A DNA stretch of 64,000 nt from assembly GCF_002087295.1 (NCBI RefSeq), contig NZ_MWVI01000035.1, forward strand, positions 1 through 64,000, read 5' to 3'. The translations under genes were made by a program, and so were the position numbers. The stretch comes from Vreelandella lionensis (lineage in GTDB: Bacteria > Pseudomonadota > Gammaproteobacteria > Pseudomonadales > Halomonadaceae). A model generated the notes under the pieces. The model ran no database searches and was not told the DNA's origin. It saw nothing but the letters and a program-made list of their open reading frames with translations. This document shows, piece by piece, positions 52,915 through 62,417 of the stretch (the stretch's first letter is position 1; the number at the start of each line of letters is the position of its first letter).

Positions 52915-54174
52915 ATGGCCCAGCATAATGCCTTTTACGCCCAGTCCGGTGGCGTTACCGCCGTCATCAATGCCAGCGCCTGCGGCGTTATCGAAGCTTG
53001 CCGGCAAGCCCCCGACCAAATCGGCAAGGTGTATGCCGGCCATAACGGCATTATTGGTGCGCTGACGGAAGACCTGATCGATGTCACCCAGGAGAGTGAT
53101 GATGCCATTGCGGCACTTCGTCATACGCCTGGCGGTGCGTTCGGTTCGTGCCGCTACAAGTTGAAGGATATTGATACCCACCGCGCCCAGTACGAGCGCC
53201 TGATCGAAGTCTTCAAAGCGCACGATATCCGCTATTTCTTCTATAACGGTGGCGGTGACAGCGCCGACACCTGCCTAAAGGTGTCACAGCTTTCAGAAAA
53301 GCTTGGTTACCCGCTGACCGCGATTCATGTTCCTAAAACCGTCGACAATGACCTGCCCATTACCGACAACAGCCCCGGTTTTGGCAGCGTCGCAAAGTAT
53401 ATTGCCACGTCTACCCGTGAAGCATCGCTGGATATCGCCTCCATGTGCGCCACGTCGACCAAAGTGTTCGTGCTGGAAGTAATGGGCCGCCATGCGGGCT
53501 GGATTGCCGCCGCAGGCGGACTGGCAGGCGAAGGTGAAGGCGAGCCGCCACACCTGATTATCTTCCCGGAAGTGGCTTTTAACCGTAAAGCGGTCATGGC
53601 ACGGGTGGATGAGAGCGTTAAGAAGTACGGCTACTGCGTCATCGTAGTATCGGAAGGCGCGCGCTACGAAGACGGCACCTTCCTGGCAGATGCGGGTAAC
53701 ACCGATGCTTTCGGTCACCGCCAGCTAGGCGGCGTTGCGCCCACTCTGGCCGGTATGATCAAGCAAGATTTAGGCTACAAATACCACTGGGCCGTGGCCG
53801 ACTACCTACAGCGTGCGGCTCGCCACTTAGCGTCAAAAACCGACGTTGAGCAAGCATACGCAGTGGGCCGTGAAGCGGTGACGCTGGCACTGGCGGGCAA
53901 GAACTCCATGATGCCGGCGATCCGCCGTATTTCACAAACCCCCTACCAGTGGGATGTGATTTCTGCGCCGCTGTCGCAAATTGCCAACCAAGAGAAATTC
54001 ATGCCTCGCGATTTCATCAGCGAGAACGGCTTTGGCATTACTCAAGCATGCCGAGACTACCTCTCGCCGCTGATCCAAGGCGAAGACTTCCCTCCGTTCG
54101 AGAATGGCCTGCCCAAAGTCGCCAAGCTCAAGCTGGCGAAAGTGGAGCAGAAGCTGCCTAAATTCACACTGTAA
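52915..54174 (+). CDS. PPi-dependent 6-phosphofructokinase
   Basis: 419 residues. YNGGGDSADTC near residue 105 and PKTVDNDLPITD near 142 carry the Lys in PKTxDND, as PPi enzymes do, where ATP enzymes have Gly. MGRHAGWIAAAGGLA and the fructose-6-phosphate site follow. It interconverts fructose-6-P and fructose-1,6-P2 using PPi and is reversible. The soluble pyrophosphatase gene lies 2.4 kb away and would compete for PPi. Confidence 0.9.
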   Translation: MAQHNAFYAQSGGVTAVINASACGVIEACRQAPDQIGKVYAGHNGIIGALTEDLIDVTQESDDAIAALRHTPGGAFGSCRYKLKDIDTHRAQYERLIEVFKAHDIRYFFYNGGGDSADTCLKVSQLSEKLGYPLTAIHVPKTVDNDLPITDNSPGFGSVAKYIATSTREASLDIASMCATSTKVFVLEVMGRHAGWIAAAGGLAGEGEGEPPHLIIFPEVAFNRKAVMARVDESVKKYGYCVIVVSEGARYEDGTFLADAGNTDAFGHRQLGGVAPTLAGMIKQDLGYKYHWAVADYLQRAARHLASKTDVEQAYAVGREAVTLALAGKNSMMPAIRRISQTPYQWDVISAPLSQIANQEKFMPRDFISENGFGITQACRDYLSPLIQGEDFPPFENGLPKVAKLKLAKVEQKLPKFTL

Positions 54175-54198
54175 CTTCTCGGCTGGCTGAAACGCTGG

Positions 54199-54444
54199 TG
54201 TCTAGTCCTGAAATAGATTGACACTTATTTCATCTCAAACGCCCAGTGCACTGCATTGGGCGTTTTGTATTTCAGCGCTAGGTGTGGCCGCTGACTGTTA
54301 TAAATCTCGACGGACTCATTCACCATCGTACGTGCCTGACAAACATCTCCTGGCTGAACCAAGAGAAATGCCGTCTTCAATATCCCGTTTACACGCTCTG
54401 CGAGAGCGTTTTGAAAACAGTGTCCTGTCCTGAATAGAGTTGAC
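54199..54444 (-). mobile_element. IS3-family insertion sequence remnant
   Basis: The segment starts with TGTCTAGTCCTGAAATAG (54199-) and ends with a near copy TGTCCTGTCCTGAATAG (54421-54444). Both point the same way, not inverted. Between them is only the 3' end of a transposase gene on the minus strand. The layout fits a deletion between two IS copies, leaving an end of each. It lies between the PPi-phosphofructokinase and the end of the PP2C/kinase gene. Confidence 0.8.
54225..54416 (-). pseudogene. IS3-family transposase (OrfB) C-terminal fragment
   Basis: Reading on the minus strand: QNALAERVNGILKTAFLL, then VNESVEIYNSQRPHLALKYK and TPNAVHWAFEMK with a stop at 54225-54227. This is the tail of an rve-type DDE integrase of the IS3 family, with the final catalytic Glu just before the fragment's start or absent. 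It cannot be active. Confidence 0.85.
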
Positions 54445-54458
54445 TACTGGACGCATTC

Positions 54459-56174
54459 CTAACGCAGCAGCCAGGAAAGCACCAATAGCAAAAGCAAAAT
54501 GCCCGCCACGCCTTGCCAAAAGCGTCGAGACTCCGTCCGTGGCTCTTCTCGCTGAGGCATCCGTCCTAACGGGATACGTAGCGCGTGAAGAAACTCCGAC
54601 ATGCGCCTAAAGCGCAGCGGCCGCTGTGGGTCCAGCGCTCGGCGCAGCGCTTCATCCAACGCGGGGGTAATCTCCGGGTTGGTGGTACGGGCGCTACGGT
54701 AGCTGAGCTCTTCTAAATCGGTATGACAGCGCAGCTTATTCGGCGTCAAGGTATAGGGCAGTTCTCCGGTTAACAGCCAATAAACCGTGGATGCCAGCGA
54801 GTACTGATCGCTGCGTCGCCCCACACTGTCGCCCAGGGCGTACTCTGGAGCCGTGTGCTCATTAAAGCCGATTTGGCGAAGCAGTTCGCCTGAGTGACGA
54901 TGGCCATCCACTTCACGCATGTGGCAGGCGCTAAAATCCGCCAGCACTACCTTTCCATGCTGATCAATCAGCACGTTATCTGGCGTAACCTGCTGATGGA
55001 TAATATCGCGGTGATGCAGCGCTTGAACTGCCTTGCCTAACTGATTGGCAATATCGAGACGTTGGACGAGGCTCGCTTGCGGGTGGCGCTCGGCCCATTG
55101 GCGCAGGGTCTCACCTTCTACGTTCTGCATGAGGTAGTATAGGTAGCGACGTGGGCGCGAGGGTTCCATGACTTTTACCACAAAGGGCGAATTCACCCGT
55201 TCCACCACCCACTGCTGCAGTAAAAAGTGCTCTAAATAGGCGTTACGCAGTGAAAGCTCCGGGCTGGGTGCTTTCATCACCATCACGCGATCGCTATGCA
55301 CATCACGAACTCGGTAAACGCGAGACTGGGCGTTGCGTGACAGCACGGCCTGAATTTCTAACCCATCAAGGCGCTCGCCAGGAGCTAATTCTGGGGGAAT
55401 CGGCAGATCGCCGTAGAGCATGCCCGGGTGGTCGGTTGCTTCTTCCGGCAGCTCATCAATACGCAGGAGTTGAAAGCAGAACTGATCACCGCCGTAACCG
55501 CGCTCCTGAGCGCGCTGCTTTGCCTCGTTGGCCAAACGCTCGCAGGCGGCATCCAAGTCGCTGGCATCTTGCCGAATGAGGCGCACATAGTCCGACGGCA
55601 TTAGCGTGCCCCGAACCGCTTGGGTGGTGAACACAAATAGGTCGCCCTGCTTGAGCGCTAGATGGGTGTAATCAATATCCACGCTACCGTCCATGCCCAA
55701 CGCGCGGGAAGGATAACGATAGCCGCCCACATCGGTCACGTGGTCGCGAGTGAGCTGCTCAAACTCGGCGCCACGTAAGCGAAATACCAGCGTATCGCCC
55801 ATATGGAACAGATGCCCTTCGCGGCCCAAAAACACCATCGCGGAGAGCGAGGAAACAAAGCTACCCTCTTTAACATGCTGGCTTTGGCTATAGCACCAAC
55901 TATTGAGGGCGCGCAGCACGCGGGTGGCCGAGGTTTTGGTATCCCAGTGCTCGGGGGTCGAGTAGTAATCAGAGAGAAACCCACGAACACTCAAATCCCC
56001 AGCCTGCTTGGCCATGGTATTGCGGGAAATCGAGTCACTAATCACCGCACAGCCGCCCTTCACTTTTAACAGCGGTGCTTCCGGCAGGCGCACCGACATT
56101 GAGCTGCGGTGCTGCCGCCGCTCTGGGGCAACAAACGCTTGACCATAACTAATTAGCAACTGGGCGTGCGCCAA
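54459..56174 (-). CDS. PP2C phosphatase fused to a pseudokinase-like domain, membrane anchored
   Basis: 571 residues. Residues about 10-240 are PP2C-like with metal Asp positions in CAVISDSISR, HMGDTLVFRLR and GGDQFCF. From about 265 a protein-kinase fold follows: the VAIK-type Lys is kept (VMVMKAP), DFG reads ADFSAC, and the HRD catalytic loop reads IIHQQVTPDNVLI, lacking both the Asp and Lys. A C-terminal membrane helix (GILLLLLVLSWLL) closes it. The relatives lie near nitrate transport genes. The kinase half is likely inactive unless the reading is wrong; the phosphatase half may be active. Confidence 0.85.
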   Translation of the reverse strand: MAHAQLLISYGQAFVAPERRQHRSSMSVRLPEAPLLKVKGGCAVISDSISRNTMAKQAGDLSVRGFLSDYYSTPEHWDTKTSATRVLRALNSWCYSQSQHVKEGSFVSSLSAMVFLGREGHLFHMGDTLVFRLRGAEFEQLTRDHVTDVGGYRYPSRALGMDGSVDIDYTHLALKQGDLFVFTTQAVRGTLMPSDYVRLIRQDASDLDAACERLANEAKQRAQERGYGGDQFCFQLLRIDELPEEATDHPGMLYGDLPIPPELAPGERLDGLEIQAVLSRNAQSRVYRVRDVHSDRVMVMKAPSPELSLRNAYLEHFLLQQWVVERVNSPFVVKVMEPSRPRRYLYYLMQNVEGETLRQWAERHPQASLVQRLDIANQLGKAVQALHHRDIIHQQVTPDNVLIDQHGKVVLADFSACHMREVDGHRHSGELLRQIGFNEHTAPEYALGDSVGRRSDQYSLASTVYWLLTGELPYTLTPNKLRCHTDLEELSYRSARTTNPEITPALDEALRRALDPQRPLRFRRMSEFLHALRIPLGRMPQREEPRTESRRFWQGVAGILLLLLVLSWLLR

Positions 56175-56525
56175 CTCATCCTCCTGGGCTTACGGCTCAC
56201 CATCGCAACCACCATATCCACTACTATCACAACCACAGAGAGCTATCATACACGCTGGCACAGCGAAACGATGCCCACCTAACGTCGCGACCGGTACAAA
56301 AACCCAGCCCGTACCCCATTACTACTTTGAAGCTCACTAAGCTGCCTAATATGAGGCATTCCCTTAAATCGCGGTGATCTTCAACATCCACGCCGCTAAA
56401 CACCTATGTCGCATTGGTAATCTATCGACCTTGTTCGTATAATTCTTCACCATTAATGCAATGCATCAACTGCTTAGCTACTGCGCTCTGCAATAGGTAA
56501 GAAAAGCCAAGCCAAGGAACCAACG
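56175..56525. other. Intergenic region between the PP2C/kinase gene and ppa
   Basis: No gene seen. It holds the divergent control regions of the kinase (minus) and ppa (plus). A clear ppa promoter is annotated separately. The remaining 230 bases show no repeat or open frame I can support. Confidence 0.6.
56414..56443 (+). promoter_or_regulatory. Likely ppa promoter
   Basis: TTGGTA (56414-56419), an 18-base spacer and a perfect TATAAT (56438-56443) lie 82 bases upstream of the ppa ATG. Confidence 0.6.
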
Positions 56526-57056
56526 ATGAACTTTGATAACATCCCCGCTGGAAAGGATCTGCCCAACGATATCTACGTGGCGATCGAAATTCCTGCTAAC
56601 CACGCGCCGATTAAGTACGAAATCGACAAAGATATGGGTGCCCTCCTCGTTGACCGTTTCATGGCCACGCCCATGTTCTACCCGGCCAACTACGGCTTTA
56701 TCCCGCACACGCTGGCCGACGACGGTGACCCGCTAGACGCGCTGGTAGTGACCCCTCATCCGGTAGCGCCTGGCAGCATCATTCGCGCGCGTCCGGTGGG
56801 CATTCTGAACATGACCGACGAAGCCGGCGAAGACGCCAAGCTGGTATGCGTGCCGCACCCGAAACTCTCAACGCTGTATGATGACGTGCAGGAAGTGACT
56901 GACCTGCCCGAACTGCTGCGCCAGCAAATTGCTCACTTCTTCGAGAACTACAAAGACCTCGAAAAAGGCAAATGGGTCAAAGTTGAGTCTTGGGAAGGCG
57001 TTGAAGCCGCTCGCAAGGCCATCGAAAAGTCGGCCGCGGCTTACAAAAAAGCGTAA
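56526..57056 (+). CDS. Inorganic pyrophosphatase (family I)
   Basis: 176 residues. Signature [11 protein letters not shown] near residue 65, with [16 protein letters not shown] before it and [14 protein letters not shown] at the end, all family I PPase landmarks. It hydrolyses PPi made by biosynthesis. It competes with the PPi-dependent phosphofructokinase nearby. GGAACC precedes the ATG. Confidence 0.97.
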   Translation: MNFDNIPAGKDLPNDIYVAIEIPANHAPIKYEIDKDMGALLVDRFMATPMFYPANYGFIPHTLADDGDPLDALVVTPHPVAPGSIIRARPVGILNMTDEAGEDAKLVCVPHPKLSTLYDDVQEVTDLPELLRQQIAHFFENYKDLEKGKWVKVESWEGVEAARKAIEKSAAAYKKA

Positions 57057-57078
57057 TTAGCGTCACGACACTGCTTGC

Positions 57079-57110
57079 AAAGGCCGCCTTTAGAGGCGGC
57101 CTTTTGCGTT
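57079..57110 (+). terminator. ppa terminator
   Basis: AAAGGCCGCC (57079-57088) pairs with GGCGGCCTTT (57095-57104), loop TTTAGA, then TGCGTTT. It starts 22 bases after the ppa stop. Confidence 0.8.
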
Positions 57111-57230
57111 TACATTAACGGAGCATGAAGCACCGCGTCACGTCACCGCAGTAAATACGCTAATCTCAGCAGGTGCGCTATCCTGCCTCTTTGTACCCCC
57201 AACCTGTTACCAATGCGCAAAGGATACTCC

Positions 57231-59107
57231 GTGTTACTCATGCGACGTTTTAGCCTGTTTTTTATGCTGTGCTGGCTACCTTTATTGGCCCATGGACAGT
57301 GGTTCTCCTCAAGCAATCAAAGCGACTTCCTGCCAGTGATGGAAGCCTTCCAACCCAGCGCGTGGCACGATGGTGATACGCTCAGCATTGGGATCGACAT
57401 TGCCGATGAGTACTATTTGTACCGCCACCAGCTTGCCGTCACGAGCCAGCAGGCATCGGTCGACTTAGAAGAGCCTGTTATCCCACAGGGCACATTCACC
57501 ACCGATGAATTTGTGGGGGATGTGTACGTTTTTCGCGATCAGCTCGTTTTTGATGTTCCGCTGAGCGCCCCTTATAGCGGGCCAATCAGTATCGAGCTGA
57601 CCTTTCAGGGATGCGCCGATGCGGGGTTATGCTACCCACCTGAGCGCATCACCCTTGAAGCCGCAGAAACGTCACCGCCCAGCACGTTTGCCAACTGGCA
57701 GGATGAGAGCGAACAAAGCTCTCCAAATCAAACAAGCACGGGTGAACCTGCCCCAAGCAGCGCAGCGACTCAATCGGGCGAGAACGCTGGCTTCTCCGCC
57801 CCGCAAAGTGAAGATAGCAAATTCAGCGCGCTGATTAGTGATACCAGCCTACCGCTCGCCTTAGGGCTCTTTTTCCTCGCTGGCATCGGGCTAACCTTTA
57901 CGCCCTGTGTGCTGCCGATGATTCCCATTCTGTCGTCCATCGTGGTTGGCCAGAACCCCACCAAGCCCCGCGCTTTTGTACTCTCCGCCAGCTATGTGCT
58001 TGGCATGTCCGTTACCTATGCCCTAGTGGGCGTATTAATGGGGCTGTTTGGAGCCGGGCTAAACCTCCAGGCACATTTACAGTCCGCCCCCGTTTTAATT
58101 ACTTTTGCCATTCTGTTTACCCTGCTCGCTTTGGCAATGTTTGGCGCCTTTGACCTTCGCATGTCACCGCGAATCGCCAGTAAAGTAGACACTTGGCAAG
58201 CCCGCGCCCAGCGCAGTGGCCCACTGGGCTTGGCGGTGGCGGGTGCGGTGTCAGTGCTAGTGGTGTCTCCCTGCGTAACGGCTCCGCTAGCGGGCGCCTT
58301 GGGATTTATCTCTTCCACTGGGGACGCCATTATGGGTGGCGCAGTGCTGTTTGCGCTTGGACTTGGCATGGGGCTCCCTTTATTGCTCGTGGGCACCTTC
58401 GGCGCAACGCTGCTACCCCGCTCTGGCGGCTGGATGAATGGCGTTAAAATTGCTTTCGGGCTGTTGTTATTAGGTGTAGCGATTTGGATGATTGAGCGTT
58501 TAATTGCGCCATCAATCTCTCTTCTGCTGTGGGCGGCCCTAGCAATCGGCAGTGCCCTCACCCTTGGCGCACTGAATACATCGCCCTCTCACGGCTGGGC
58601 AAAAGCCCGGCAAACGGCGGGGTTAATGCTGTTGGCCTGGGGGGTAGCACTAGTGTTGGGCGCCGCCCAGGAAGCAGCAATCCATTACGACCGCTATCAG
58701 TGACCACTTCTAGTACAGGGGAAGCCGCTACCACTCCGATCTTTGAAGAAGTCGACAGTCTCAGCGCACTACAGTCTGAGTTGGAGCAAGCCTCTCAAGC
58801 GGGGCAGCCCGTGTTTGCCCACTTCACTGCAGAGTGGTGTATCTCCTGCAAACTGATGGAGCGAGATGTCTATCCTGATCCTCAAGTCGCCGCTGCATTG
58901 AACGATTTTCAACTAATCGCGGTCGATGTGACAGAGACCAATGCACAAAGTCGCGAACTGCTCAATCATTTCAACCTTTTTGGCCCGCCCAGCCTGCTAC
59001 TCTTTAGCCAGGGCAAGGAAGTGCGTGAGGCTCGCATTCAGGGCGAAGTGACTGCTCAAGACCTCGTTCAGCATCTCGACTCGTTCAAGCGCTGGCAGCA
59101 GGGATAA
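57231..59107 (+). pseudogene. Thiol:disulfide interchange protein DsbD, frameshifted
   Basis: Start chosen at GTG 57231, six bases after AAAGGA; ATG 57240 is possible. A signal peptide ends near AHGQ. The N-terminal DsbDalpha has GCADAGLCYPP. Eight membrane helices follow with CVLPMIPIL and CVTAPLAGAL. After LGAAQ one G is missing at 58670-58671 and the frame shifts. The thioredoxin-like end continues in the next frame with FTAEWCISCKLME. Restored length is 625 residues. DsbD moves electrons from thioredoxin to periplasmic thiol proteins. Confidence 0.92.
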
Positions 59108-59322
59108 AAGATGAACTCATGGCCGGTTGCGCCAGTGCAACCGGCTTTGAACACATTTTTAAGCTGCCGTGTCGCGATCGTCGTCAAACAGTTGTTTAAG
59201 TCGCAAATATCACACACATTACCGCGGCCACTGGACAGTGGGTGACTTTTTCGGCAAACTCCACAGCCATATTTGCTAAAAAACCCATCTTTTAGCGCTG
59301 AGTCTGGGTTAACGTTCGCCAT
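59068..59322 (-). CDS. Possible small Cys-rich protein
   Basis: An 84-residue frame with paired cysteines (CGVCRKSHPL, then VCDICDLNNC) that could form a zinc ribbon. It starts with MANVNPDSALKDGFF, and AAGAGAACG lies before the ATG. The C-terminal 12 codons run over the end of dsbD on the other strand. It may be chance, or a real gene using the gap. No homologue comes to mind. Confidence 0.3.
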   Translation of the reverse strand: MANVNPDSALKDGFFSKYGCGVCRKSHPLSSGRGNVCDICDLNNCLTTIATRQLKNVFKAGCTGATGHEFIFYPCCQRLNESRC

Positions 59323-59439
59323 CGTGCTGCGTTCTCTTCATTTTTAAATTTGGTTTACTGCGCTTAAAAGCGCCGCGCCTAGCAGGCATATCTCTCCTGT
59401 GACGACGTGTTACTTTGATCAACTTTTGGGGCTATACGA
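59108..59439. other. Region between dsbD and accB
   Basis: In many relatives aroQ sits here before accB, but no aroQ is present. The stretch contains the Cys-rich minus-strand frame noted separately and the accBC promoter region. I see no clear -35/-10 pair. Confidence 0.5.
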
Positions 59440-59901
59440 ATGGATATTCGCAAAGTTAAAAAACTGATTGAGCTGCTGGAAGAGTCCAACATCAGTGAAA
59501 TCGAAATTCAGGAAGGTGAAGAATCGGTTCGTATCAGCCGTCACCCCAACGGCGCTGCGTGGCAGCCGCAACCGATGCCTCAGTACGCGCAGCCCGCGCC
59601 TGCTGCTCCTCAAGCGCCAGTGGCCACTACCCCCGCCGATGCCGAACCTCAAGGCGCTAGCTATCGCGGTGAAGCAGTTAACTCGCCGATGGTAGGCACT
59701 TTCTATCGCAGCCCGGCACCAGGTGCGAAAGCATTCGTTGAAGTAGGCGATACAGTGAAGCAAGGCGACACTGTGTGTATCGTTGAAGCGATGAAAATGA
59801 TGAACCAGATTGAAGCCGACCGCGACGGCGTGGTTGAGGCCATCCTAGTGGAAGATGGCGAGCCGGTGGAATTTGATCAACCGATGATCGTCCTCGCTTA
59901 A
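59440..59901 (+). CDS. Acetyl-CoA carboxylase biotin carboxyl carrier protein
   Basis: 153 residues. An N-terminal helical domain, a Pro/Ala/Gln-rich linker (about 45-75), and a biotinyl domain with the modified Lys119 in [10 protein letters not shown]. It carries carboxybiotin between AccC and AccAD in fatty-acid synthesis. Followed by accC 30 bases on. Confidence 0.96.
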   Translation: MDIRKVKKLIELLEESNISEIEIQEGEESVRISRHPNGAAWQPQPMPQYAQPAPAAPQAPVATTPADAEPQGASYRGEAVNSPMVGTFYRSPAPGAKAFVEVGDTVKQGDTVCIVEAMKMMNQIEADRDGVVEAILVEDGEPVEFDQPMIVLA

Positions 59902-59931
59902 TCTTTCATATCAACACGGGTGGATTCTCCC

Positions 59932-61272
59932 ATGCTGGACAAGGTACTTATCGCGAACCGCGGCGAGATAGCCCTTCGTATCTTACGCGCATGTAAAGAG
60001 CTAGGGATTAAAACTGTTGCGGTTCACTCCAAAGCAGACCGCGAACTGATGCACGTTCGTCTTGCCGATGAAGCCGTCTGCATTGGCCCTGCCTCTTCGG
60101 CGCAATCGTACTTAAACATCCCTGCGCTGATCAGCGCGGCTGAAGTGACTGACTCAAGCGCCATTCATCCCGGCTATGGCTTCCTATCTGAGAACGCCAA
60201 CTTTGCCGAGCAGGTGGAGCGTTCGGGCTTCACTTTTATTGGCCCACGCGCTGAAACCATTCGCCTGATGGGCGATAAAGTCAGCGCGATTGAAGCCATG
60301 AAGGTCGCTGGCGTACCGACAGTACCCGGTTCCGACGGCCCGCTAGGTGATGATGACGCCACTAACCTGGCCACTGCACGTCGCATTGGCTACCCAGTCA
60401 TCATTAAGGCGGCTGCCGGTGGTGGTGGACGCGGCATGCGTGTTGTGCATACCGAAGGCCACCTACTCTCCGCCATTACCGTTACCCGCACCGAAGCCCA
60501 TGCCGCTTTTGGCGATGGCACGGTTTATATGGAGAAGTTTCTCGAGAAGCCTCGCCATGTGGAAGTTCAGGTGCTGGCTGATGGCCAGGGCAATGCTATT
60601 CACCTGTATGACCGCGACTGCTCGCTACAGCGCCGCCACCAGAAAGTACTCGAAGAAGCACCGGCCCCAGGTATTGATCCAGAAGCCCGTGCTAAAGTGC
60701 TTGAAGCCTGCCGCCAGGCGTGCATCGAGATTAACTACCGCGGTGCGGGTACGTTCGAGTTCCTATACGAAGACGGTGAGTTCTTCTTCATCGAAATGAA
60801 CACCCGCGTACAGGTAGAGCACCCGGTGACAGAAATGGTCACGGGCGTGGATATCGTTAAAGAGCAGCTGCGTATTGCGTCGGGCATGCCGCTCTCAATT
60901 CGCCAGGAAGATGTAAAGCTGAACGGTCACTCCTTTGAGTGCCGTATCAATGCCGAAGATTCGCGTACCTTTATGCCCTCTCCTGGCAAAGTCACACTGT
61001 TCCACGCACCCGGTGGCTTAGGCGTTCGGATGGACTCTCACCTTTACACCGGCTATACCGTTCCGCCGCACTACGACTCCCTGATTGGTAAATTGATTAC
61101 CTGGGGCGCTGACCGCGAGATTGCCTTAACGCGCATGCGCAACGCGCTCGATGAGCTGCTGGTCGAAGGCATCAAGACCAATATCGACCTTCAGAAAGAT
61201 CTGGTGCGGGATAGCTACTTCCGCCAGGGTGGTGTCAATATTCACTACCTGGAAAAGAAGCTAAGCGGCTAA
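59932..61272 (+). CDS. Biotin carboxylase AccC
   Basis: Start at ATG 59932 ([15 protein letters not shown]) with GGGTGGA eight bases before; GTG 59920 is possible. 446 residues, close to E. coli AccC (449). ATP-grasp Gly-rich loop [14 protein letters not shown] and metal site [17 protein letters not shown] are intact. It carboxylates the biotin on AccB using ATP and bicarbonate. Confidence 0.96.
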   Translation: MLDKVLIANRGEIALRILRACKELGIKTVAVHSKADRELMHVRLADEAVCIGPASSAQSYLNIPALISAAEVTDSSAIHPGYGFLSENANFAEQVERSGFTFIGPRAETIRLMGDKVSAIEAMKVAGVPTVPGSDGPLGDDDATNLATARRIGYPVIIKAAAGGGGRGMRVVHTEGHLLSAITVTRTEAHAAFGDGTVYMEKFLEKPRHVEVQVLADGQGNAIHLYDRDCSLQRRHQKVLEEAPAPGIDPEARAKVLEACRQACIEINYRGAGTFEFLYEDGEFFFIEMNTRVQVEHPVTEMVTGVDIVKEQLRIASGMPLSIRQEDVKLNGHSFECRINAEDSRTFMPSPGKVTLFHAPGGLGVRMDSHLYTGYTVPPHYDSLIGKLITWGADREIALTRMRNALDELLVEGIKTNIDLQKDLVRDSYFRQGGVNIHYLEKKLSG

Positions 61273-61314
61273 GCCATAGGTTGCTACTACGCCTGCCGCT
61301 TGGCGGGTGTTTCT

Positions 61315-61349
61315 GCGGGGTGGCCATCGCCACCCCGCTGCTGTTTTGT
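61315..61349 (+). terminator. Hairpin after accC
   Basis: GCGGGGTGGC (61315-61324) pairs with GCCACCCCGC (61329-61338), loop CATC, followed by TGCTGTTTTG. It is a strong stem with a moderate T-tract between accC and prmA, so a partial terminator. Confidence 0.65.
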
Positions 61350-61408
61350 CCTAGTTATGTCGCAATTTCGCTTGTTCCTTGTTCCTCTAAACGCCGTGGA
61401 GACCCCCG

Positions 61409-62319
61409 ATGCCCTGGCTGCAATTAAAAGCACACGTCGCCCCCGAACAAGCCGACCTTCTCGAAGAGCTGCTGCTCGAGGAGGGCGCGACGGCCATTGG
61501 CCTACAGGACGCCCACGACGATCCCGTCTTTGAGCCCGAGCGCGGCACAACCCCACTATGGCAAGACACCATTTTGACGGGCCTCTATGATGATCTCGAC
61601 GGTATCAACGACATGTTAAGCCGTATTGAAGCCGCCTGGGCTGAGCAAGTGCCCGGTGAGCCGTGCCCGACCATTGAATACTAGCTGCTGGCTGACCGTG
61701 ACTGGGAGCGGGAGTGATGGATGATTTCACCCCTCTGCGCATGGGTGAACGGCTATGGATTGTTCCTAGTTGGCATGAGCCGCCCGAAGCTGGCGCAGTC
61801 AATTTAATCCTTGATCCGGGCCTCGCGTTTGGTACAGGCACACATACGACCACCGCGCTATGCCTTGAGTGGCTGGATAGTTTAGCCGTGCGTAATGAAC
61901 TGCAGGGCAAAGCCGTACTGGATGTAGGCTGTGGGTCGGGCATCCTCGCCATTGCGGCGCTGAAGTTGGGAGCGACGCATGCAGACGGCACGGATATTGA
62001 CCCACAAGCGCTACAAGCCAGCCGCGAAAACGCGGAGCGTAATGCTATTGGTGCGGCGCAGCTCGCGCTCTACTACCCAGAACAACTCAAAGGCGGCTCC
62101 TACCCCATCGTCACGGCCAATATTCTGGCAGGACCACTGGTCGAGCTTTCTAGCATGATTGCTGGCCACGTAGCGCCCGGTGGTCACATTGCACTATCCG
62201 GCATACTGGCCAATCAAGCCTCAGATGTGCTGGAAGCCTACGAAGCCCAAGGGCTTTATATGGATGAACCCACCGTGCGCGAAGGCTGGGTGCGTTTGAC
62301 GGGTCACCGCCCCGCATAA
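61409..62319 (+). pseudogene. Ribosomal protein L11 methyltransferase PrmA, nonsense plus frameshift
   Basis: The first frame (MPWLQLKAHVAPEQADLLEE) runs to PTIEY and a TAG at 61682-61684 where the family has Gln. After that [10 protein letters not shown] is followed by a missing G at 61716 (EWMDDFTP expected). From 61714 the other frame carries [10 protein letters not shown] and the SAM-binding [16 protein letters not shown], then [11 protein letters not shown]. Repaired length is 303 residues. PrmA trimethylates L11 and is dispensable in E. coli, so real decay is possible, but two lesions in 35 bases look like bad sequence. Confidence 0.88.
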
Positions 62320-62417
62320 AATCGGAATTGGCCTTCAATCCCTTGTCGAGTAGGCGTATCATACGCCCCCTTGAAACGTCCTACTCGTCGATTTCATGCC
62401 TACCAAAGTGCACCGCA

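Noticed and set aside
53293-53718. Minus-strand frame over the PPi-phosphofructokinase gene.
   Set aside because: Shadow of a well-conserved coding sequence; composition follows the sense frame.
61287-61556. Minus-strand ORFs opposite prmA and similar long opposite frames over gyrA, rpsA and argG.
   Set aside because: They are antisense shadows of conserved genes, with no ribosome site or family signature.
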